A DNA stretch of 64,000 nucleotides from Floricoccus tropicus. GTDB lineage: Bacteria > Bacillota > Bacilli > Lactobacillales > Streptococcaceae. The notes below the pieces were generated by a model that saw only the letters and a program-made list of their open reading frames with translations, did not search any database and was not told where the DNA came from. Of this stretch, positions 26,375-36,273 are shown piece after piece (the stretch's first letter is position 1; every line of letters starts with the position of its first letter). Made by a program: the position numbers and the translations under genes. The DNA is taken from the NCBI RefSeq assembly GCF_001832905.1, contig NZ_MKIR01000004.1, forward strand, positions 150,970 to 214,969, written 5' to 3'.

Positions 26375-27610
26375 TTAATCTAGAACTTCCTCATCAAAAT
26401 CTTCAATTGCTTCTTCTGCTTCAACTTCTTCTGCTTTAAATTCTTCAATTTCATCAGAGTCTGTAACAATAGTTTCTTCTACAACTGCTAGTTCATCACC
26501 TTGAACATCTCCGAGAAGTTCTTCAACTTCGTCGACTTCTTCAATAACTTGATTTGCTTGTTCAGCTAAATATTTTTGATAGTCAGATGAAGATTTGATA
26601 TCAAGTTTATGATTTGTTACATGTGCAGCAAGACGAACATTTTGTCCACGCTTACCAATTGCTAAACTCAATTGATCATCAGGAACAACAACAATTGCTT
26701 GTCTTGGAGTTTCAGGATTAAGAATTACTTGCTCAACGCTAGCTGGTTTTAATGAATTTGCAATTAATACTGCTGGATCTTCATCCCATTCAATAATATC
26801 CATATTCTCACCGTGAAGTTCTTTAACTACACTTTGAATTCTTGAACCACCCACACCTACAACTGTACCAATTGCATCAACATTTTCTTTGTTTGAACGA
26901 ACAACAACCTTTGCACGATCGCCTGCTTCACGCGCGATTCCCATGATTTCAACAGTTCCATCATAAACTTCTGGAATTTCTTTTTCAAATAAACGTTTAA
27001 GAAGTTCTGGATGGCTACGACTTACAAAAACTTGAGTTCCTTTTGAAGTCATTTCAACTTTATAAACATAGACATTTATACGATCATGTGCTTCATATTT
27101 TTCTCCTGGAATTTGGTCACGCTTAGATAATTGTGCTTCAATCTTACCAAGGTTAACAAAGATAAAACGATTATCAAAACGTTCAACTGTACCAGTCATG
27201 ATTTCATTTTCATAACGTGAGTACTCATTATAGATAATTGTGCGTTCTTCTTCACGCATTTTTTGCATGATTACTTGTTTAGCAGCTCCTGCAGCTGTAC
27301 GAGCGAAATCCTTTGGTTTTTCTTCAAAACGAATTTTATCACCAATTTCATAGTGAGGATTAATTTTCAAAGCATCATCTAATGAAATTTCTAGACGACT
27401 ATCAAATACTTCATCAACAACTTCACGAACAGTATAGATTTGGAAATCTCCTTTTTTATCATCGAAGATAACTTCTACACTTTGTGATTGTCCATATTGT
27501 TTTTTATAAGCAGCAGTCATTGCTTGTTCAATTGCTTCAACTACTACTTCTTTTTTGATTCCCTTCTCTTCTTCAAGAGTTGTAAGGGCACTTAGCATTT
27601 CCTTGCTCAA
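26375..27610 (-). CDS. nusA: Transcription termination/antitermination protein NusA (TTG start)
   Basis: RNA polymerase-associated factor of 411 residues: N-terminal domain (about 1-125), S1 domain (TGTVERFDNRFIFVNLGKIEAQLSKRDQI), KH1 and KH2 (VGGSRIQSVVKEL, AIGKRGQNVRLAAH), and an acidic Glu-rich C-terminal tail of about 60 residues. MSKEMLSALTTLEEEKGI is the family N-terminus, which requires a TTG start here. The gene is 25 bases after rimP. Confidence 0.95.
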   Translation of the reverse strand: MSKEMLSALTTLEEEKGIKKEVVVEAIEQAMTAAYKKQYGQSQSVEVIFDDKKGDFQIYTVREVVDEVFDSRLEISLDDALKINPHYEIGDKIRFEEKPKDFARTAAGAAKQVIMQKMREEERTIIYNEYSRYENEIMTGTVERFDNRFIFVNLGKIEAQLSKRDQIPGEKYEAHDRINVYVYKVEMTSKGTQVFVSRSHPELLKRLFEKEIPEVYDGTVEIMGIAREAGDRAKVVVRSNKENVDAIGTVVGVGGSRIQSVVKELHGENMDIIEWDEDPAVLIANSLKPASVEQVILNPETPRQAIVVVPDDQLSLAIGKRGQNVRLAAHVTNHKLDIKSSSDYQKYLAEQANQVIEEVDEVEELLGDVQGDELAVVEETIVTDSDEIEEFKAEEVEAEEAIEDFDEEVLD

Positions 27611-27635
27611 TTTATAAATTCCTTTCCTATGCGCT

Positions 27636-28106
27636 CTAGATTTTTACAGCCGTGCGAGCTTTGGCAATATTTTTAAGTTCAATTTCAACTGTTTTATGAC
27701 GTGATTTATCAAGATAGTCGATCACAAGTTTCTCACCATCAAAACTCACTAAATCTCCGATAAATTCCTTTGACTTATCAACCTTTGTATAAAGGCTAAC
27801 ATAGACATGGTCCCCAACAGCATTTTCAAAATCACTAGCTTTCTTTAGTGGTCTCTCAGCACCTGGACTTGCTACTTCAAGCATGTACTCAGCTGGAAAC
27901 GGATCTGGTGTAATTTCATCCAAAGCTGGACTAATAATTTCCGTAAGTTCAACCGTATCTTGAAGAGTAATCCCTTCTGGTTTATCAAGCAAAATACGAA
28001 GGACAAAATCGGCTCCCATCTTCTCCCATTCAACATCCACAAGTTCATATGGCGCTGGAATCAAGGGTTCGATTTCCTTAGTTACAATACTAATAACTTC
28101 TGACAT
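27636..28106 (-). CDS. rimP: Ribosome maturation factor RimP
   Basis: 30S assembly factor of 156 residues. [31 protein letters not shown] and [20 protein letters not shown] are the family motifs, followed by the SH3-like C-terminal domain. It heads the operon and has AAAAGGAGG before the ATG. A TTGCAA/TATTAT promoter and a leader hairpin precede it. Confidence 0.95.
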   Translation of the reverse strand: MSEVISIVTKEIEPLIPAPYELVDVEWEKMGADFVLRILLDKPEGITLQDTVELTEIISPALDEITPDPFPAEYMLEVASPGAERPLKKASDFENAVGDHVYVSLYTKVDKSKEFIGDLVSFDGEKLVIDYLDKSRHKTVEIELKNIAKARTAVKI

Positions 28107-28155
28107 GATACCTCCTTTTCATCTACAAAGACTGCGTCTATTAATAATTATTAGT

Positions 28156-28242
28156 CAAAAACAAACACAAAGAGCGAAACAACTAAGTCCGCTCCCTCCA
28201 TGTATTTTTATTTATAATAACACAGTTTGCCTACTATTGCAA
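28156..28242 (-). promoter_or_regulatory. rimP operon promoter with leader hairpin
   Basis: TTGCAA (28237-28242), 17-base spacer, TATTAT (28214-28219) on the minus strand. About 25 bases into the transcript a hairpin GAGCG...CGCTC (28172-28194) is followed by a T-rich stretch broken by G. It may be a weak attenuator, perhaps a NusA feedback site; no leader ORF is evident. Confidence 0.6.
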
Positions 28243-28350
28243 GTAACAAGCCTATCTAAAGGAATAAAGCTCACATAATATTTAAAATCCACAAAATTTT
28301 ATATTTTACTTTATATTTGCTAAAATTATATAAAAGAAAGGTGGTAGAAA

Positions 28351-28860
28351 ATGGATATTAGTGTAATAAAAGCTCAAGAAGTTGGAAGTGAATTTGGAAT
28401 TCATATTGGCCAATCAGATAAAAAAGTTTTAGAATTAATCAACTTAAGATGCCCTTACTGTAGAAAATGGTTCTTCGAATCTAAAGATATTTTAGACGAA
28501 GCTGTTTCAAATGGACAGGCTGAAAGAGTAATCAAGTTAGTGGATAAAACTAAAGAATCTCTTCAACGCGGAAATGTTATGCATCGCTTCGTCGATACCT
28601 CAAACCCTCAAAAAGCACTTGAAGAAATTGAACTAATTTTTAATCATCAAGATGAGTGGGGCAATCTAAGTCTTGATGATGTTGAAAAATACGCTCAAGA
28701 AAAATTAGGTCTAGCTGAACATGACCACAAAAAATATGCAAAAGAACTATCTGACGAAGCTGATCGAGCTAATGTTAAATTCGTACCAACTATAATCATT
28801 GGTCAAACAATCTTTGACGAATCAATTTCTCAAAATGAATTAAAAGATCTTCTAGCATAA
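28351..28860 (+). CDS. DsbA-like thioredoxin-fold protein
   Basis: A 169-residue cytoplasmic thioredoxin-fold protein with the redox motif CPYC (residues 35-38) followed by a helix, an insertion of helices, and the cis-proline loop KFVPTIIIGQ near residue 150. No signal peptide is present, unlike exported DsbA, so it more likely acts in cytoplasmic thiol chemistry or stress signalling. GGTGG lies before the ATG. Monocistronic, with a tetraloop terminator. Confidence 0.82.
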   Translation: MDISVIKAQEVGSEFGIHIGQSDKKVLELINLRCPYCRKWFFESKDILDEAVSNGQAERVIKLVDKTKESLQRGNVMHRFVDTSNPQKALEEIELIFNHQDEWGNLSLDDVEKYAQEKLGLAEHDHKKYAKELSDEADRANVKFVPTIIIGQTIFDESISQNELKDLLA

Positions 28861-28866
28861 GCAATT

Positions 28867-28900
28867 AATAACAAGTCGAGAAATCGACTTGTTATTATAT
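28867..28900 (+). terminator. Terminator of the DsbA-like gene
   Basis: 13-bp perfect stem (AATAACAAGTCGA with TCGACTTGTTATT) closed by a GAAA tetraloop; the following tract is AT-rich. Confidence 0.75.
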
Positions 28901-29005
28901 TTAATATTTTTCTTATGTTTTTCCCGTTCAAATATTAAATATGATATTTTTCAAAATGAATTTCTTTAACTGATATAATTAAGAGTAAGCTTAAAGGAGG
29001 AAATT

Positions 29006-30265
29006 ATGAATTATGTAGATACTGCAAATGACTTACTAGAGATCTTGGCTAATGATTATTCTGGTTGTCAGGAAACAAAGGAAATTGGAAATAAGGAGAA
29101 GTTTATTTCTGATGTAAGAGATGCAAAATCATATGAAGAATTTTTCTCAATAGTTACAGACTACATTCTTCAATTTAAAGATCGCCATCTCATGCCTATT
29201 GATACAAGTAAACAGATAAAATATAACACGTTTACAACAAGACGATTTGAAAACAAGCTTTTTGTAACTGATATCTCTGATGAATCTCCTCTTGAAATTG
29301 GTCAAGCGATTATTGCAATTGATGGAAAAAATATTAATCAAATTGTTTCAGAAAATCAAGAGTTATTTGATAGTGTAATTGAACGACAAAATTTTAACCA
29401 TATATTAAACAAAGCAAAAATTGTTACACTAGACTCTGGACAAAATATTGAACTAGTCAAAAGCTTAAAAAGAAACTGGAAATCTGATGAATTTATATTT
29501 AAGAAATTGGACCCAAATACCTGTTACTTAAAACTTGAAAATTTTGCAAGCGAAGCTCCTATAGCAAATCTGATTAAGGAAAATAAAGAGGAATTAAACA
29601 ATTGCAGAAACCTAATAATTGATGTCAGAACGAATCATGGAGGAAGTGATATTTATTATTTCAAACTTCTAGATTATATTTTCCCAAAGGAAACAAAGCT
29701 CGAAGACATTGAAAAGAGTATTAGTGAAAAACAATACTACAATGTAACTGATCGTAACTATAGGCTTCGTAAAGAGATATTTGAAGAAGAGTTTAAACGA
29801 CATTCTGTAAGTGAGGAAAATCAGGAATTAATGAATGATGAACTTTCTAAATGGAGCAAAAATATAGGTAATGGTTTTGTTGAATTATATAGTGACGAAA
29901 ATTCTGATGATCCTTTTTCGGATTATTTAATAAATGGTCGAGAAACGCCTGCAAATATTGTTGTTCTTTCAGATTTTTACTGTGGTTCTAGTGGTGATAA
30001 CTTTGTTGCGACAGTTAAAGAATCACCCAAAGTTACAGTCATTGGCCGAAACACTATGGGGATAACCGACTACTCTGATTGTGTCGCCCAAAAATATGAA
30101 GATTTTTGTCTTTTTTATCCAACCAGCAAGATGTCAGTTGTCGATGAAGGTCGTGGTATAAATGGCATTGGAATTGCTCCAGACATCCATGTTCCTTGGA
30201 ATCCTGAATTCTTTGAAAAAGACTTAGATATAGAAAAAGCATTTGAAATCTTTGATGAAAAATAA
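29006..30265 (+). CDS. S41-family peptidase-like protein without signal peptide
   Basis: A 419-residue protein with the tail-specific/C-terminal processing protease core. Residues about 170-220 (CYLKLENFA... LIIDVRTNHGGSDIYYF) match the S41 strand-loop, and VVLSDFYCGSSGDNF near residue 325 carries the likely Ser nucleophile, followed by GRNTMGITDYS. No signal peptide and no PDZ domain are evident, so it is predicted to be cytoplasmic. An extended -10 (TGATATAAT) lies about 30 bases before AAAGGAGG and the ATG. The PEBP-like gene follows 63 bases later. Confidence 0.78.
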   Translation: MNYVDTANDLLEILANDYSGCQETKEIGNKEKFISDVRDAKSYEEFFSIVTDYILQFKDRHLMPIDTSKQIKYNTFTTRRFENKLFVTDISDESPLEIGQAIIAIDGKNINQIVSENQELFDSVIERQNFNHILNKAKIVTLDSGQNIELVKSLKRNWKSDEFIFKKLDPNTCYLKLENFASEAPIANLIKENKEELNNCRNLIIDVRTNHGGSDIYYFKLLDYIFPKETKLEDIEKSISEKQYYNVTDRNYRLRKEIFEEEFKRHSVSEENQELMNDELSKWSKNIGNGFVELYSDENSDDPFSDYLINGRETPANIVVLSDFYCGSSGDNFVATVKESPKVTVIGRNTMGITDYSDCVAQKYEDFCLFYPTSKMSVVDEGRGINGIGIAPDIHVPWNPEFFEKDLDIEKAFEIFDEK

Positions 30266-30328
30266 TATAGTTAAAATTTAACTTTTTTAACATTTAATTA
30301 TACAATAAATGTTAAAGAGGAGGTTATG

Positions 30329-30832
30329 ATGAAAATAAAGACAAATTTTAATGATGTGATTCCTGAAAAATATTCTAAAGGAGCTAAGGGAAGCGATTTA
30401 CTACTAGGAAAGACCATTAGATCATTTCCATTTGAAATATTAGATTTACCTGAAGGCACAAAAAGTATTGCATTTACCTTGATTGATTATGATGCAGTTC
30501 CTGTATGCGGATTTCCTTGGATTCATTGGCTTGTAACCAATGTCCCAAAAAGTCAAACTGAGATACCAGACAACTTTTCAAGAACTTCAGATAATAAAAT
30601 TGAAGGGAAAAATAGCAACGTATCACGCTTTCTTCCTGAAGATCTATCGGCAGTTGAAAATAACTATGTTGGTCCCTATCCACCAGACAAGGATCACATA
30701 TATACCTTAACTGTCTATGCTCTTTCTGAAGACTTGAACTTAGAAAATGGATTCTATTTAAATGATTTTCTTAAAGCTACAGAAGGAAAAATAATTGAAG
30801 AAACAAGTCATGAATTAATCGGACGTAATTGA
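30329..30832 (+). CDS. PEBP family protein (YbhB/YbcL)
   Basis: A 167-residue phosphatidylethanolamine-binding-protein fold member. Signature parts: SIAFTLIDYDAVPVCGFPWIHWLV (the D-x-D-A-P and x-HW core), and YVGPYPPDKDHIYTLTVYAL. Bacterial roles are poorly defined. Two adjacent ATG codons exist; the second (30329) is better spaced from AGGAGG. Followed by a terminator. Confidence 0.88.
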   Translation: MKIKTNFNDVIPEKYSKGAKGSDLLLGKTIRSFPFEILDLPEGTKSIAFTLIDYDAVPVCGFPWIHWLVTNVPKSQTEIPDNFSRTSDNKIEGKNSNVSRFLPEDLSAVENNYVGPYPPDKDHIYTLTVYALSEDLNLENGFYLNDFLKATEGKIIEETSHELIGRN

Positions 30833-30867
30833 AAGTACTCATTTAAAATATCTACTTAAAATAAAAT

Positions 30868-30914
30868 GACTCACTAAACTTAGCAATAGATTCTAATTTT
30901 AGTAGTCTTTTTTA
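30868..30914 (+). terminator. Terminator after the PEBP gene
   Basis: Imperfect stem built from GACT/AGTC, ACTAAA/TTTAGT and TTAG/CTAA with single mismatches, followed by six T. Confidence 0.65.
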
Positions 30915-31019
30915 TTTTGTCTTATGTTGGCTCTCCCAATAAAAGTTAAAAGTAAAAGCATTATTTAAGTTGTTTTTTGATATACTTATTATATAAATAT
31001 ATTTCAAGGGAAGTCGCTT

Positions 31020-32789
31020 ATGTTCGAATTATTCATATTAATGATGGAGCGGGTTGGTCTCATAATTTTACTCGCCTTCTTACTTGTTAATGTACCTTAC
31101 TTTAAAAAAATATTACTTAGTAGAGAAAAATTGTCATCTAAGCTTCAGCTTATATTGATTCTTGGATCTTTTGCCATAATTTCAAACTTTACTGGTGTTG
31201 AAATAAGCAAAAATCAAATTATACCTAGTAATATACTGACATCAATAAACATTGGAACATCAATAGCAAATACAAGAACACTTGTTATTGGGGTTTCCGG
31301 TCTCGTAGGAGGTCCATTTGTTGGAGGAGCTGTTGGATTAATCGCAGGTATCCATCGGGTACTTCAAAGTGGAGGGACATCCGCTTTTTATATACCTTCA
31401 TCTCTAATTATCGGAGTCTTGTCAGGTATTGCTAGTAAGTTACTGAGCCGAAAACATCCATTTCCTCCACCAGTCTATTCAGTGATTGTTGTTGTGCTCA
31501 TGGAATTGATTCAATTTGCCTTTATCCTTACATTTAGTAGTAATTTTGAGGAAAGTAAAAAGTTAATTAGTCTTATTGCTCTTCCAATGATTATACTAAA
31601 TAGCTTGGGAACTTTTATATTCATGTCAATACTGACAATTACTCTTAGACAAGAAGAACAAGCAAAAGCTGTTCAAACTCATGATGTTCTATCTTTGGCA
31701 GCTGAAACACTCCCCTTTTTCCGTAAAGGCCTAAATGAAGAATCCTGCCAACAGGCAGCAGCAATTATTAAACATTACACCAGAGTAAGTGCAATAAGTA
31801 TGACAAATGAAAATAATATCTTAGCACATGTTGGAGCTGCAAGCGACCATCATATACCAAAGCTTGAAATACTTACTGAATTATCTAAAAATGTAATAAC
31901 TTCTGGAGAGATGGTAATTGCCCACTCTAAGGAAGAAGTAGGATGTCCAAATCCAAATTGCCCATTGCAAGCAGCAATTGTTATCCCACTTGTAGTTAAG
32001 GACAAGACCGTTGGAACATTAAAAATGTACTTCACAGATCCATCTAAATTAACTCATGTTGAAGAACAACTTGCTGAAGGACTTGCTACTATATTCTCTT
32101 CTCAAATTGAGCTAGGTGAGAGTGAAGCTCAAGCAAAATTACTTCAGGAAGCAGAAATAAAATCCTTACAGGCACAAGTAAACCCTCACTTCTTCTTCAA
32201 TGCTATAAATACAATCTCTGCACTTATGCGAAAAGATAGCGATAAGGCAAGAAAATTACTACTTCAACTTAGTAATTACTTTAGGGGGAATCTTCAAGGA
32301 GCAAGCCAGACAACAATTCCATTAAAACAAGAACTAAGTCAAGTAGATTCCTATCTTTCACTAGAACAAGCCCGCTTTCCAAATCGATATACAGTAAACT
32401 TTGATATAGAAGATGATTTAGATGATATTTTAGTCCCACCATACTCGATTCAAATTCTGCTTGAAAATGCTATTAAACATGCTTTTGGAAATCGAAAAGA
32501 AAATAACATTGTAGACATAAAAGTTAAACTAGTTAATAACAAACTAAATGTATTAGTTAGTGATAATGGAAATGGAATATCACCAGAAAGACTTCCACAA
32601 ATTGGAAAAATGAAGGTAGACTCAAAAAGTGGTACCGGAACTGCTCTTCAAAATCTTTATAAGAGAATAAGTAATTTATATTCAAATGATGGAAGTTTTT
32701 CGATTTCTAATATTGAAACTGGTGGCTGTCAAATTGAACTGAATTTCCCTGCATATACGGAGGAACAAAATGCACGTATTAATAGTTGA
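31020..32789 (+). CDS. lytS: Sensor histidine kinase LytS
   Basis: A 589-residue membrane kinase. An N-terminal 5TMR-LYT domain (about 1-205, with the LVGGPFVGGAVGLIAGIHR motif), a GAF-like domain (about 215-365, with a CPNPNC pair), a His_kinase domain with the phosphorylated His in QAQVNPHFFFNAIN, and an ATPase domain (LLENAIKHAF, SDNGNGI). LytS senses changes in membrane potential or metabolites and controls lrgAB through LytR. It overlaps lytR by 20 bases. AAGGGA precedes the ATG. Confidence 0.95.
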   Translation: MFELFILMMERVGLIILLAFLLVNVPYFKKILLSREKLSSKLQLILILGSFAIISNFTGVEISKNQIIPSNILTSINIGTSIANTRTLVIGVSGLVGGPFVGGAVGLIAGIHRVLQSGGTSAFYIPSSLIIGVLSGIASKLLSRKHPFPPPVYSVIVVVLMELIQFAFILTFSSNFEESKKLISLIALPMIILNSLGTFIFMSILTITLRQEEQAKAVQTHDVLSLAAETLPFFRKGLNEESCQQAAAIIKHYTRVSAISMTNENNILAHVGAASDHHIPKLEILTELSKNVITSGEMVIAHSKEEVGCPNPNCPLQAAIVIPLVVKDKTVGTLKMYFTDPSKLTHVEEQLAEGLATIFSSQIELGESEAQAKLLQEAEIKSLQAQVNPHFFFNAINTISALMRKDSDKARKLLLQLSNYFRGNLQGASQTTIPLKQELSQVDSYLSLEQARFPNRYTVNFDIEDDLDDILVPPYSIQILLENAIKHAFGNRKENNIVDIKVKLVNNKLNVLVSDNGNGISPERLPQIGKMKVDSKSGTGTALQNLYKRISNLYSNDGSFSISNIETGGCQIELNFPAYTEEQNARINS

Positions 32790-33501
32790 TGATGAACCTC
32801 TAGCTCGCGAGGAGCTAAACTACATAATAAGTCAAAATGAAAATATAGATACTATTGATGAAGCTGAGTCAGTTGATGAAGCCATGTCAAAAATGATTGA
32901 TCACAAGCCAGATATACTTTTTTTAGATATTCATTTAACTGATGAAAGTGGATTTGATCTCGCTGAAAAACTAGTGAACCTTAATAATGCACCTTATCTA
33001 ATCTTTGCAACAGCCTATGATGAATACGCATTGAAAGCTTTTCAAGTAAATGCAAAAGATTACATATTAAAACCATTTGATGAAGTGAAAATTGAAAAGG
33101 TATTGAAAAAAGCTTTTAAATCAATTAATTCTAGGATTCAAGATAAATCAGACACTTCTATACATCCAATAATTGACTCAATCCCAATTCAAACGGATGA
33201 TAGAATATATCTTGTTGCACCAGATGAAATATATCTAGTATCTGTCGAAGAAAGACAGTTAAACATAATGTTAGAAAGTAAAAACTATCAGATGACTGGA
33301 AGTCTAAATAAAATTGAAGAAAAATTACCTAATGACATCTTCATTAAGACTCATCGAAGTTTCATTCTAAATGCTAATAAAATAAAAGAAATACAACCGT
33401 GGTTTAATAATACTTTGCAAGTAATAATGGACAATGATTTAAGAGTTCCAGTAAGTCGTTCATATATAAAAAACTTTAAGGAAGTACTCGGATTAAATTA
33501 A
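32770..33501 (+). CDS. lytR: LytTR response regulator LytR
   Basis: A 243-residue regulator with an N-terminal receiver domain (VDDEPLAREEL, phospho-acceptor Asp in FLDIHLTDESGF, conserved Lys in LKPF) and a C-terminal LytTR DNA-binding domain (about 145-243: YLVAPDEIYLVSVEERQ..., FIKTHRSFILNANKIKEIQPW). It should activate lrgAB directly downstream. GGAGG lies before the ATG within lytS. Confidence 0.95.
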   Translation: MHVLIVDDEPLAREELNYIISQNENIDTIDEAESVDEAMSKMIDHKPDILFLDIHLTDESGFDLAEKLVNLNNAPYLIFATAYDEYALKAFQVNAKDYILKPFDEVKIEKVLKKAFKSINSRIQDKSDTSIHPIIDSIPIQTDDRIYLVAPDEIYLVSVEERQLNIMLESKNYQMTGSLNKIEEKLPNDIFIKTHRSFILNANKIKEIQPWFNNTLQVIMDNDLRVPVSRSYIKNFKEVLGLN

Positions 33502-33507
33502 AAAAAT

Positions 33508-33546
33508 TATAAAAATATCTTCATGTAAATTGGAGATATTTTTTTG
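33508..33546 (+). terminator. Terminator after lytSR
   Basis: Stem AAATATCT with AGATATTT around a short loop, followed by seven T. It separates lytSR from lrgAB, whose promoter (TATAAT near 33608) lies downstream. Confidence 0.8.
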
Positions 33547-33651
33547 CATTTCGTGTTGGGTATATGACATCTCATGAAAATTTCCACTAAAACATCAGAA
33601 TTTTTTATATAATCCAAGTATAAAAGTTGATTAATTAAAGGAGAAGTCAAA

Positions 33652-34095
33652 ATGAAAAAAACTTATTCGTTCCTACAACAAGCATTTATTTTTGCAATTA
33701 TAATGTTGATATCCAATGGTATTGCTTATATTTCACCTATTCCACTTCCTGCATCAGTAATCGGAATGGTAATTCTATTTATCGCATTATGTACAAATCT
33801 TGTTGAACTAGATCAAGTTGAAGAACTTAGTAATGATTTATCAAGTATAATTGCATTTCTATTTGTTCCATCGGGAATTTCTCTAATTAATTCGCTAGAC
33901 CTAATGCAACATTACGCCTTTCAAATAGTATTTGTAATTCTTGTAGCAACTGTAGTGTTACTTGGAACAACCGGTTGGTCTGCTTCTTTCTTTTTAAAAG
34001 TTCGTAAAAATCACCACAATAAAGAGAAAATAGATAAAAAAGAAAAAGCCGAAGCTAAAAAACTTGCTGAGCAAATCTTAACACATAATAATTAG
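33652..34095 (+). CDS. lrgA: Holin-like protein LrgA
   Basis: A 147-residue CidA/LrgA-family membrane protein with four hydrophobic segments; [17 protein letters not shown] and the FVPSGISLI segment are family marks. With LrgB it modulates murein hydrolase activity and, in other Firmicutes, pyruvate uptake. The C-terminus is highly charged. AAGGAG precedes the ATG and lrgB follows 24 bases later. Confidence 0.92.
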   Translation: MKKTYSFLQQAFIFAIIMLISNGIAYISPIPLPASVIGMVILFIALCTNLVELDQVEELSNDLSSIIAFLFVPSGISLINSLDLMQHYAFQIVFVILVATVVLLGTTGWSASFFLKVRKNHHNKEKIDKKEKAEAKKLAEQILTHNN

Positions 34096-34119
34096 ATAGA
34101 ATAAATAAGGAGTAATTTT

Positions 34120-34806
34120 ATGACACCATATGTTGGAATTATAATATCATTAATCGTTTTCCAAGCTGGAACTTGGGCCTTTACTAAATCGAATGGATTT
34201 TTCCTCTTCACACCTTTATTTGTAGCGATGATATTAGGTGTAGTTGTATTAAAACTTACAGGTATAACTTATGAAGAATATAATCACGGTGGAAAAGTTA
34301 TAAGCTTCTTTCTAGAACCTGCCACAGTGGCATTTGCAATACCACTTTACAAAAAAAGAGAAGTTTTAAAAAAATATTGGTTAGAAATCGTATCAGCAAT
34401 CTCACTTGGTACATTCGCTTCTTTGTTCGCAGTTGTTTTCTCAGCACAAATTGTTGGTATGGAAAAAAGCGTGATGGCTTCAATTCTTCCACAAGCAGCT
34501 ACAACTGCAATTGCAGTGCCTGTTTCTCAATCAGTCGGAGGAATTGGCGAAATCACTTCATTTACAGTAATTTTCAATGGTGTATTGGTATATGCTCTTG
34601 GTAGCATTTGTCTTAAATATTTACATATTAAAAATCCAATTGCCAGAGGTCTTGCACTTGGAGCTGCTGGACATGCACTTGGGGTATCAGTAGCTATGGA
34701 TAGTGGTGATACCGAAGCAGCTATGGCCAGTATCTCAGTCGTAATCGTAGGTGTAATAACAGTAATCGCAGTACCTCTATTCGCAAGAATGATGGGAATC
34801 GTATAA
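34120..34806 (+). CDS. lrgB: Antiholin-like protein LrgB
   Basis: A 228-residue LrgB/YohK-family membrane protein with about six segments. Family motifs include [47 protein letters not shown] and [14 protein letters not shown]. It forms an operon with lrgA and is followed by a clean terminator. Confidence 0.95.
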   Translation: MTPYVGIIISLIVFQAGTWAFTKSNGFFLFTPLFVAMILGVVVLKLTGITYEEYNHGGKVISFFLEPATVAFAIPLYKKREVLKKYWLEIVSAISLGTFASLFAVVFSAQIVGMEKSVMASILPQAATTAIAVPVSQSVGGIGEITSFTVIFNGVLVYALGSICLKYLHIKNPIARGLALGAAGHALGVSVAMDSGDTEAAMASISVVIVGVITVIAVPLFARMMGIV

Positions 34807-34814
34807 AAATATGA

Positions 34815-34842
34815 GTGAATGACTAAAATCATTCACTTTTTT
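34815..34842 (+). terminator. Terminator of lrgAB
   Basis: Perfect 8-bp stem GTGAATGA with TCATTCAC, six-base loop, then six T. Confidence 0.9.
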
Positions 34843-34871
34843 AGTGGGATTACCTTTACTTAAAATTCTTT

Positions 34872-34906
34872 ATTCAAAAAAAGCTAGCAAAAATTTTGCT
34901 AGCTTT
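34872..34906 (-). terminator. Terminator of the MFS transporter gene
   Basis: Stem AAAGCTAGCAAAA with TTTTGCTAGCTTT, followed on the minus strand by a T-run. Confidence 0.9.
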
Positions 34907-34920
34907 CAATATTATTGTTA

Positions 34921-36120
34921 TTAATTATTATTCATATCAACTATCAATTCATCATCAACCTTATTCATATATCTATAACTTACCATAATAAAGATTAGTA
35001 TCAGAATACCCAATCCTGTAAAAGCAAGTGGAAATTCTAATTTCTTTATGATATAACCTACAAGCGGAAAGAAGATAGCCATTGATAGACTAAACACCAT
35101 ACTTGAAACACTAATCATAGTAGCTCTGGTTTCATTTTGTAAAACCAAATTTAACTCATTATTATAGGCTGGCATAGTCAAAGCATAAAGAGCGTTTAAA
35201 GATAGGTAGATAAAAATATAAATTAAATTATTATCAGTAATTGCTCCTAAAAGAATAACTGATGAGATAATTGATACATATCTCATAATCTTAATTGCCG
35301 AAATCTTCTCTCCAATTTTAGCTGAAAAGATTGAAAATAGAGCATTAAGAATTGTACCTAAGACCATTATTCCTACTACTAAGCCTTTATTCATACTAGG
35401 AAATTTCAATTGATAGTAAAAATAAAACATTGATAGAGCCATTCCTAAAAAGTTCTGAAAGAACATCCAAATTAGGATATATGGCTTTTCTTTGAACTCT
35501 ATTCCTACTGTTGAAATAATTTTTTTAAAGGTTAGTTTTTCTTCATTATCATCTTTTTTCTCAATATCTTTTGTGGACAAATATATACCAATTGCTACAA
35601 GTGATAATAATATACTTATGTAGTATGTATAAACTAAGAGTCCCTTGATGAATAATGCTGCTACAACTTGTCCTAGAGCAAGCGAAATTTCAATAGCTGC
35701 ATTTTCTAATGAAGTGATCTTTAGAAATTTTTCCTTGAGGCCTGCATCTACACTTGACTCATACAAGAATGCTCCGTTAGTTCCAGAGTCAAAATTATAT
35801 GCCCATGATGAAAGTATCATACCAAGGGCAAATACCCAGAAACTATGTCCTACTATCATTAAAATTGCGGAAAAAATCTGCATGAATCGTCCAATAATAA
35901 GGTTAGACTTGTAAGAAAAACGGTCAGCAAGTGCTCCTGATGGAATTTCTGATAAGAGACTAGTAACATGAAAAATACTTTCCAATACACCAATCTCTAC
36001 AACTGACATACCTCTACTCGAAAGGTAGGCTACAAAGAAAGTTGTAACTCCAAAAAATGAAACAAAATTTGCCGCTATTATCAGAGGTATATTTTTTTTA
36101 TATTGTTTTTGATTGTTCAT
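34921..36120 (-). CDS. MFS transporter
   Basis: A 399-residue major facilitator with 12 predicted membrane segments. The loop between segments 2 and 3 reads SGALADRFSYKSNLIIGR, a form of the G-x-L-x-D-R-x-x-R motif A. The first half-loop insertion around residues 185-205 is charged (KDIEKKDDNEEK). Relatives include putative drug efflux pumps, but no substrate can be assigned. Single gene with a strong terminator. Confidence 0.85.
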   Translation of the reverse strand: MNNQKQYKKNIPLIIAANFVSFFGVTTFFVAYLSSRGMSVVEIGVLESIFHVTSLLSEIPSGALADRFSYKSNLIIGRFMQIFSAILMIVGHSFWVFALGMILSSWAYNFDSGTNGAFLYESSVDAGLKEKFLKITSLENAAIEISLALGQVVAALFIKGLLVYTYYISILLSLVAIGIYLSTKDIEKKDDNEEKLTFKKIISTVGIEFKEKPYILIWMFFQNFLGMALSMFYFYYQLKFPSMNKGLVVGIMVLGTILNALFSIFSAKIGEKISAIKIMRYVSIISSVILLGAITDNNLIYIFIYLSLNALYALTMPAYNNELNLVLQNETRATMISVSSMVFSLSMAIFFPLVGYIIKKLEFPLAFTGLGILILIFIMVSYRYMNKVDDELIVDMNNN

Positions 36121-36234
36121 TTCCTTTTCCTTAATCCAATATTAAATACTTAAAATTTAATGATTTGGATATAAAATACATTATTAAATTTAAAAAAAGA
36201 TAAAAACTTAAATAATGTTTTGAACAGGTAATAC

Positions 36235-36266
36235 TTAACCAGACTTTATAGATAAGGCCTGGTTAA
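36235..36266 (-). other. Perfect hairpin downstream of der
   Basis: TTAACCAG and CTGGTTAA form an outer stem, with CTTTAT and ATAAGG continuing it inside. It follows the der stop but has no T-run on either strand, so it may mark the transcript 3' end by processing rather than act as an intrinsic terminator. Confidence 0.5.
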
Positions 36267-36273
36267 TAAACAA

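Noticed and set aside
36235..36266. Hairpin after der as intrinsic terminator
   Set aside because: Stem is strong but no T-run follows on either strand; listed as a hairpin only.
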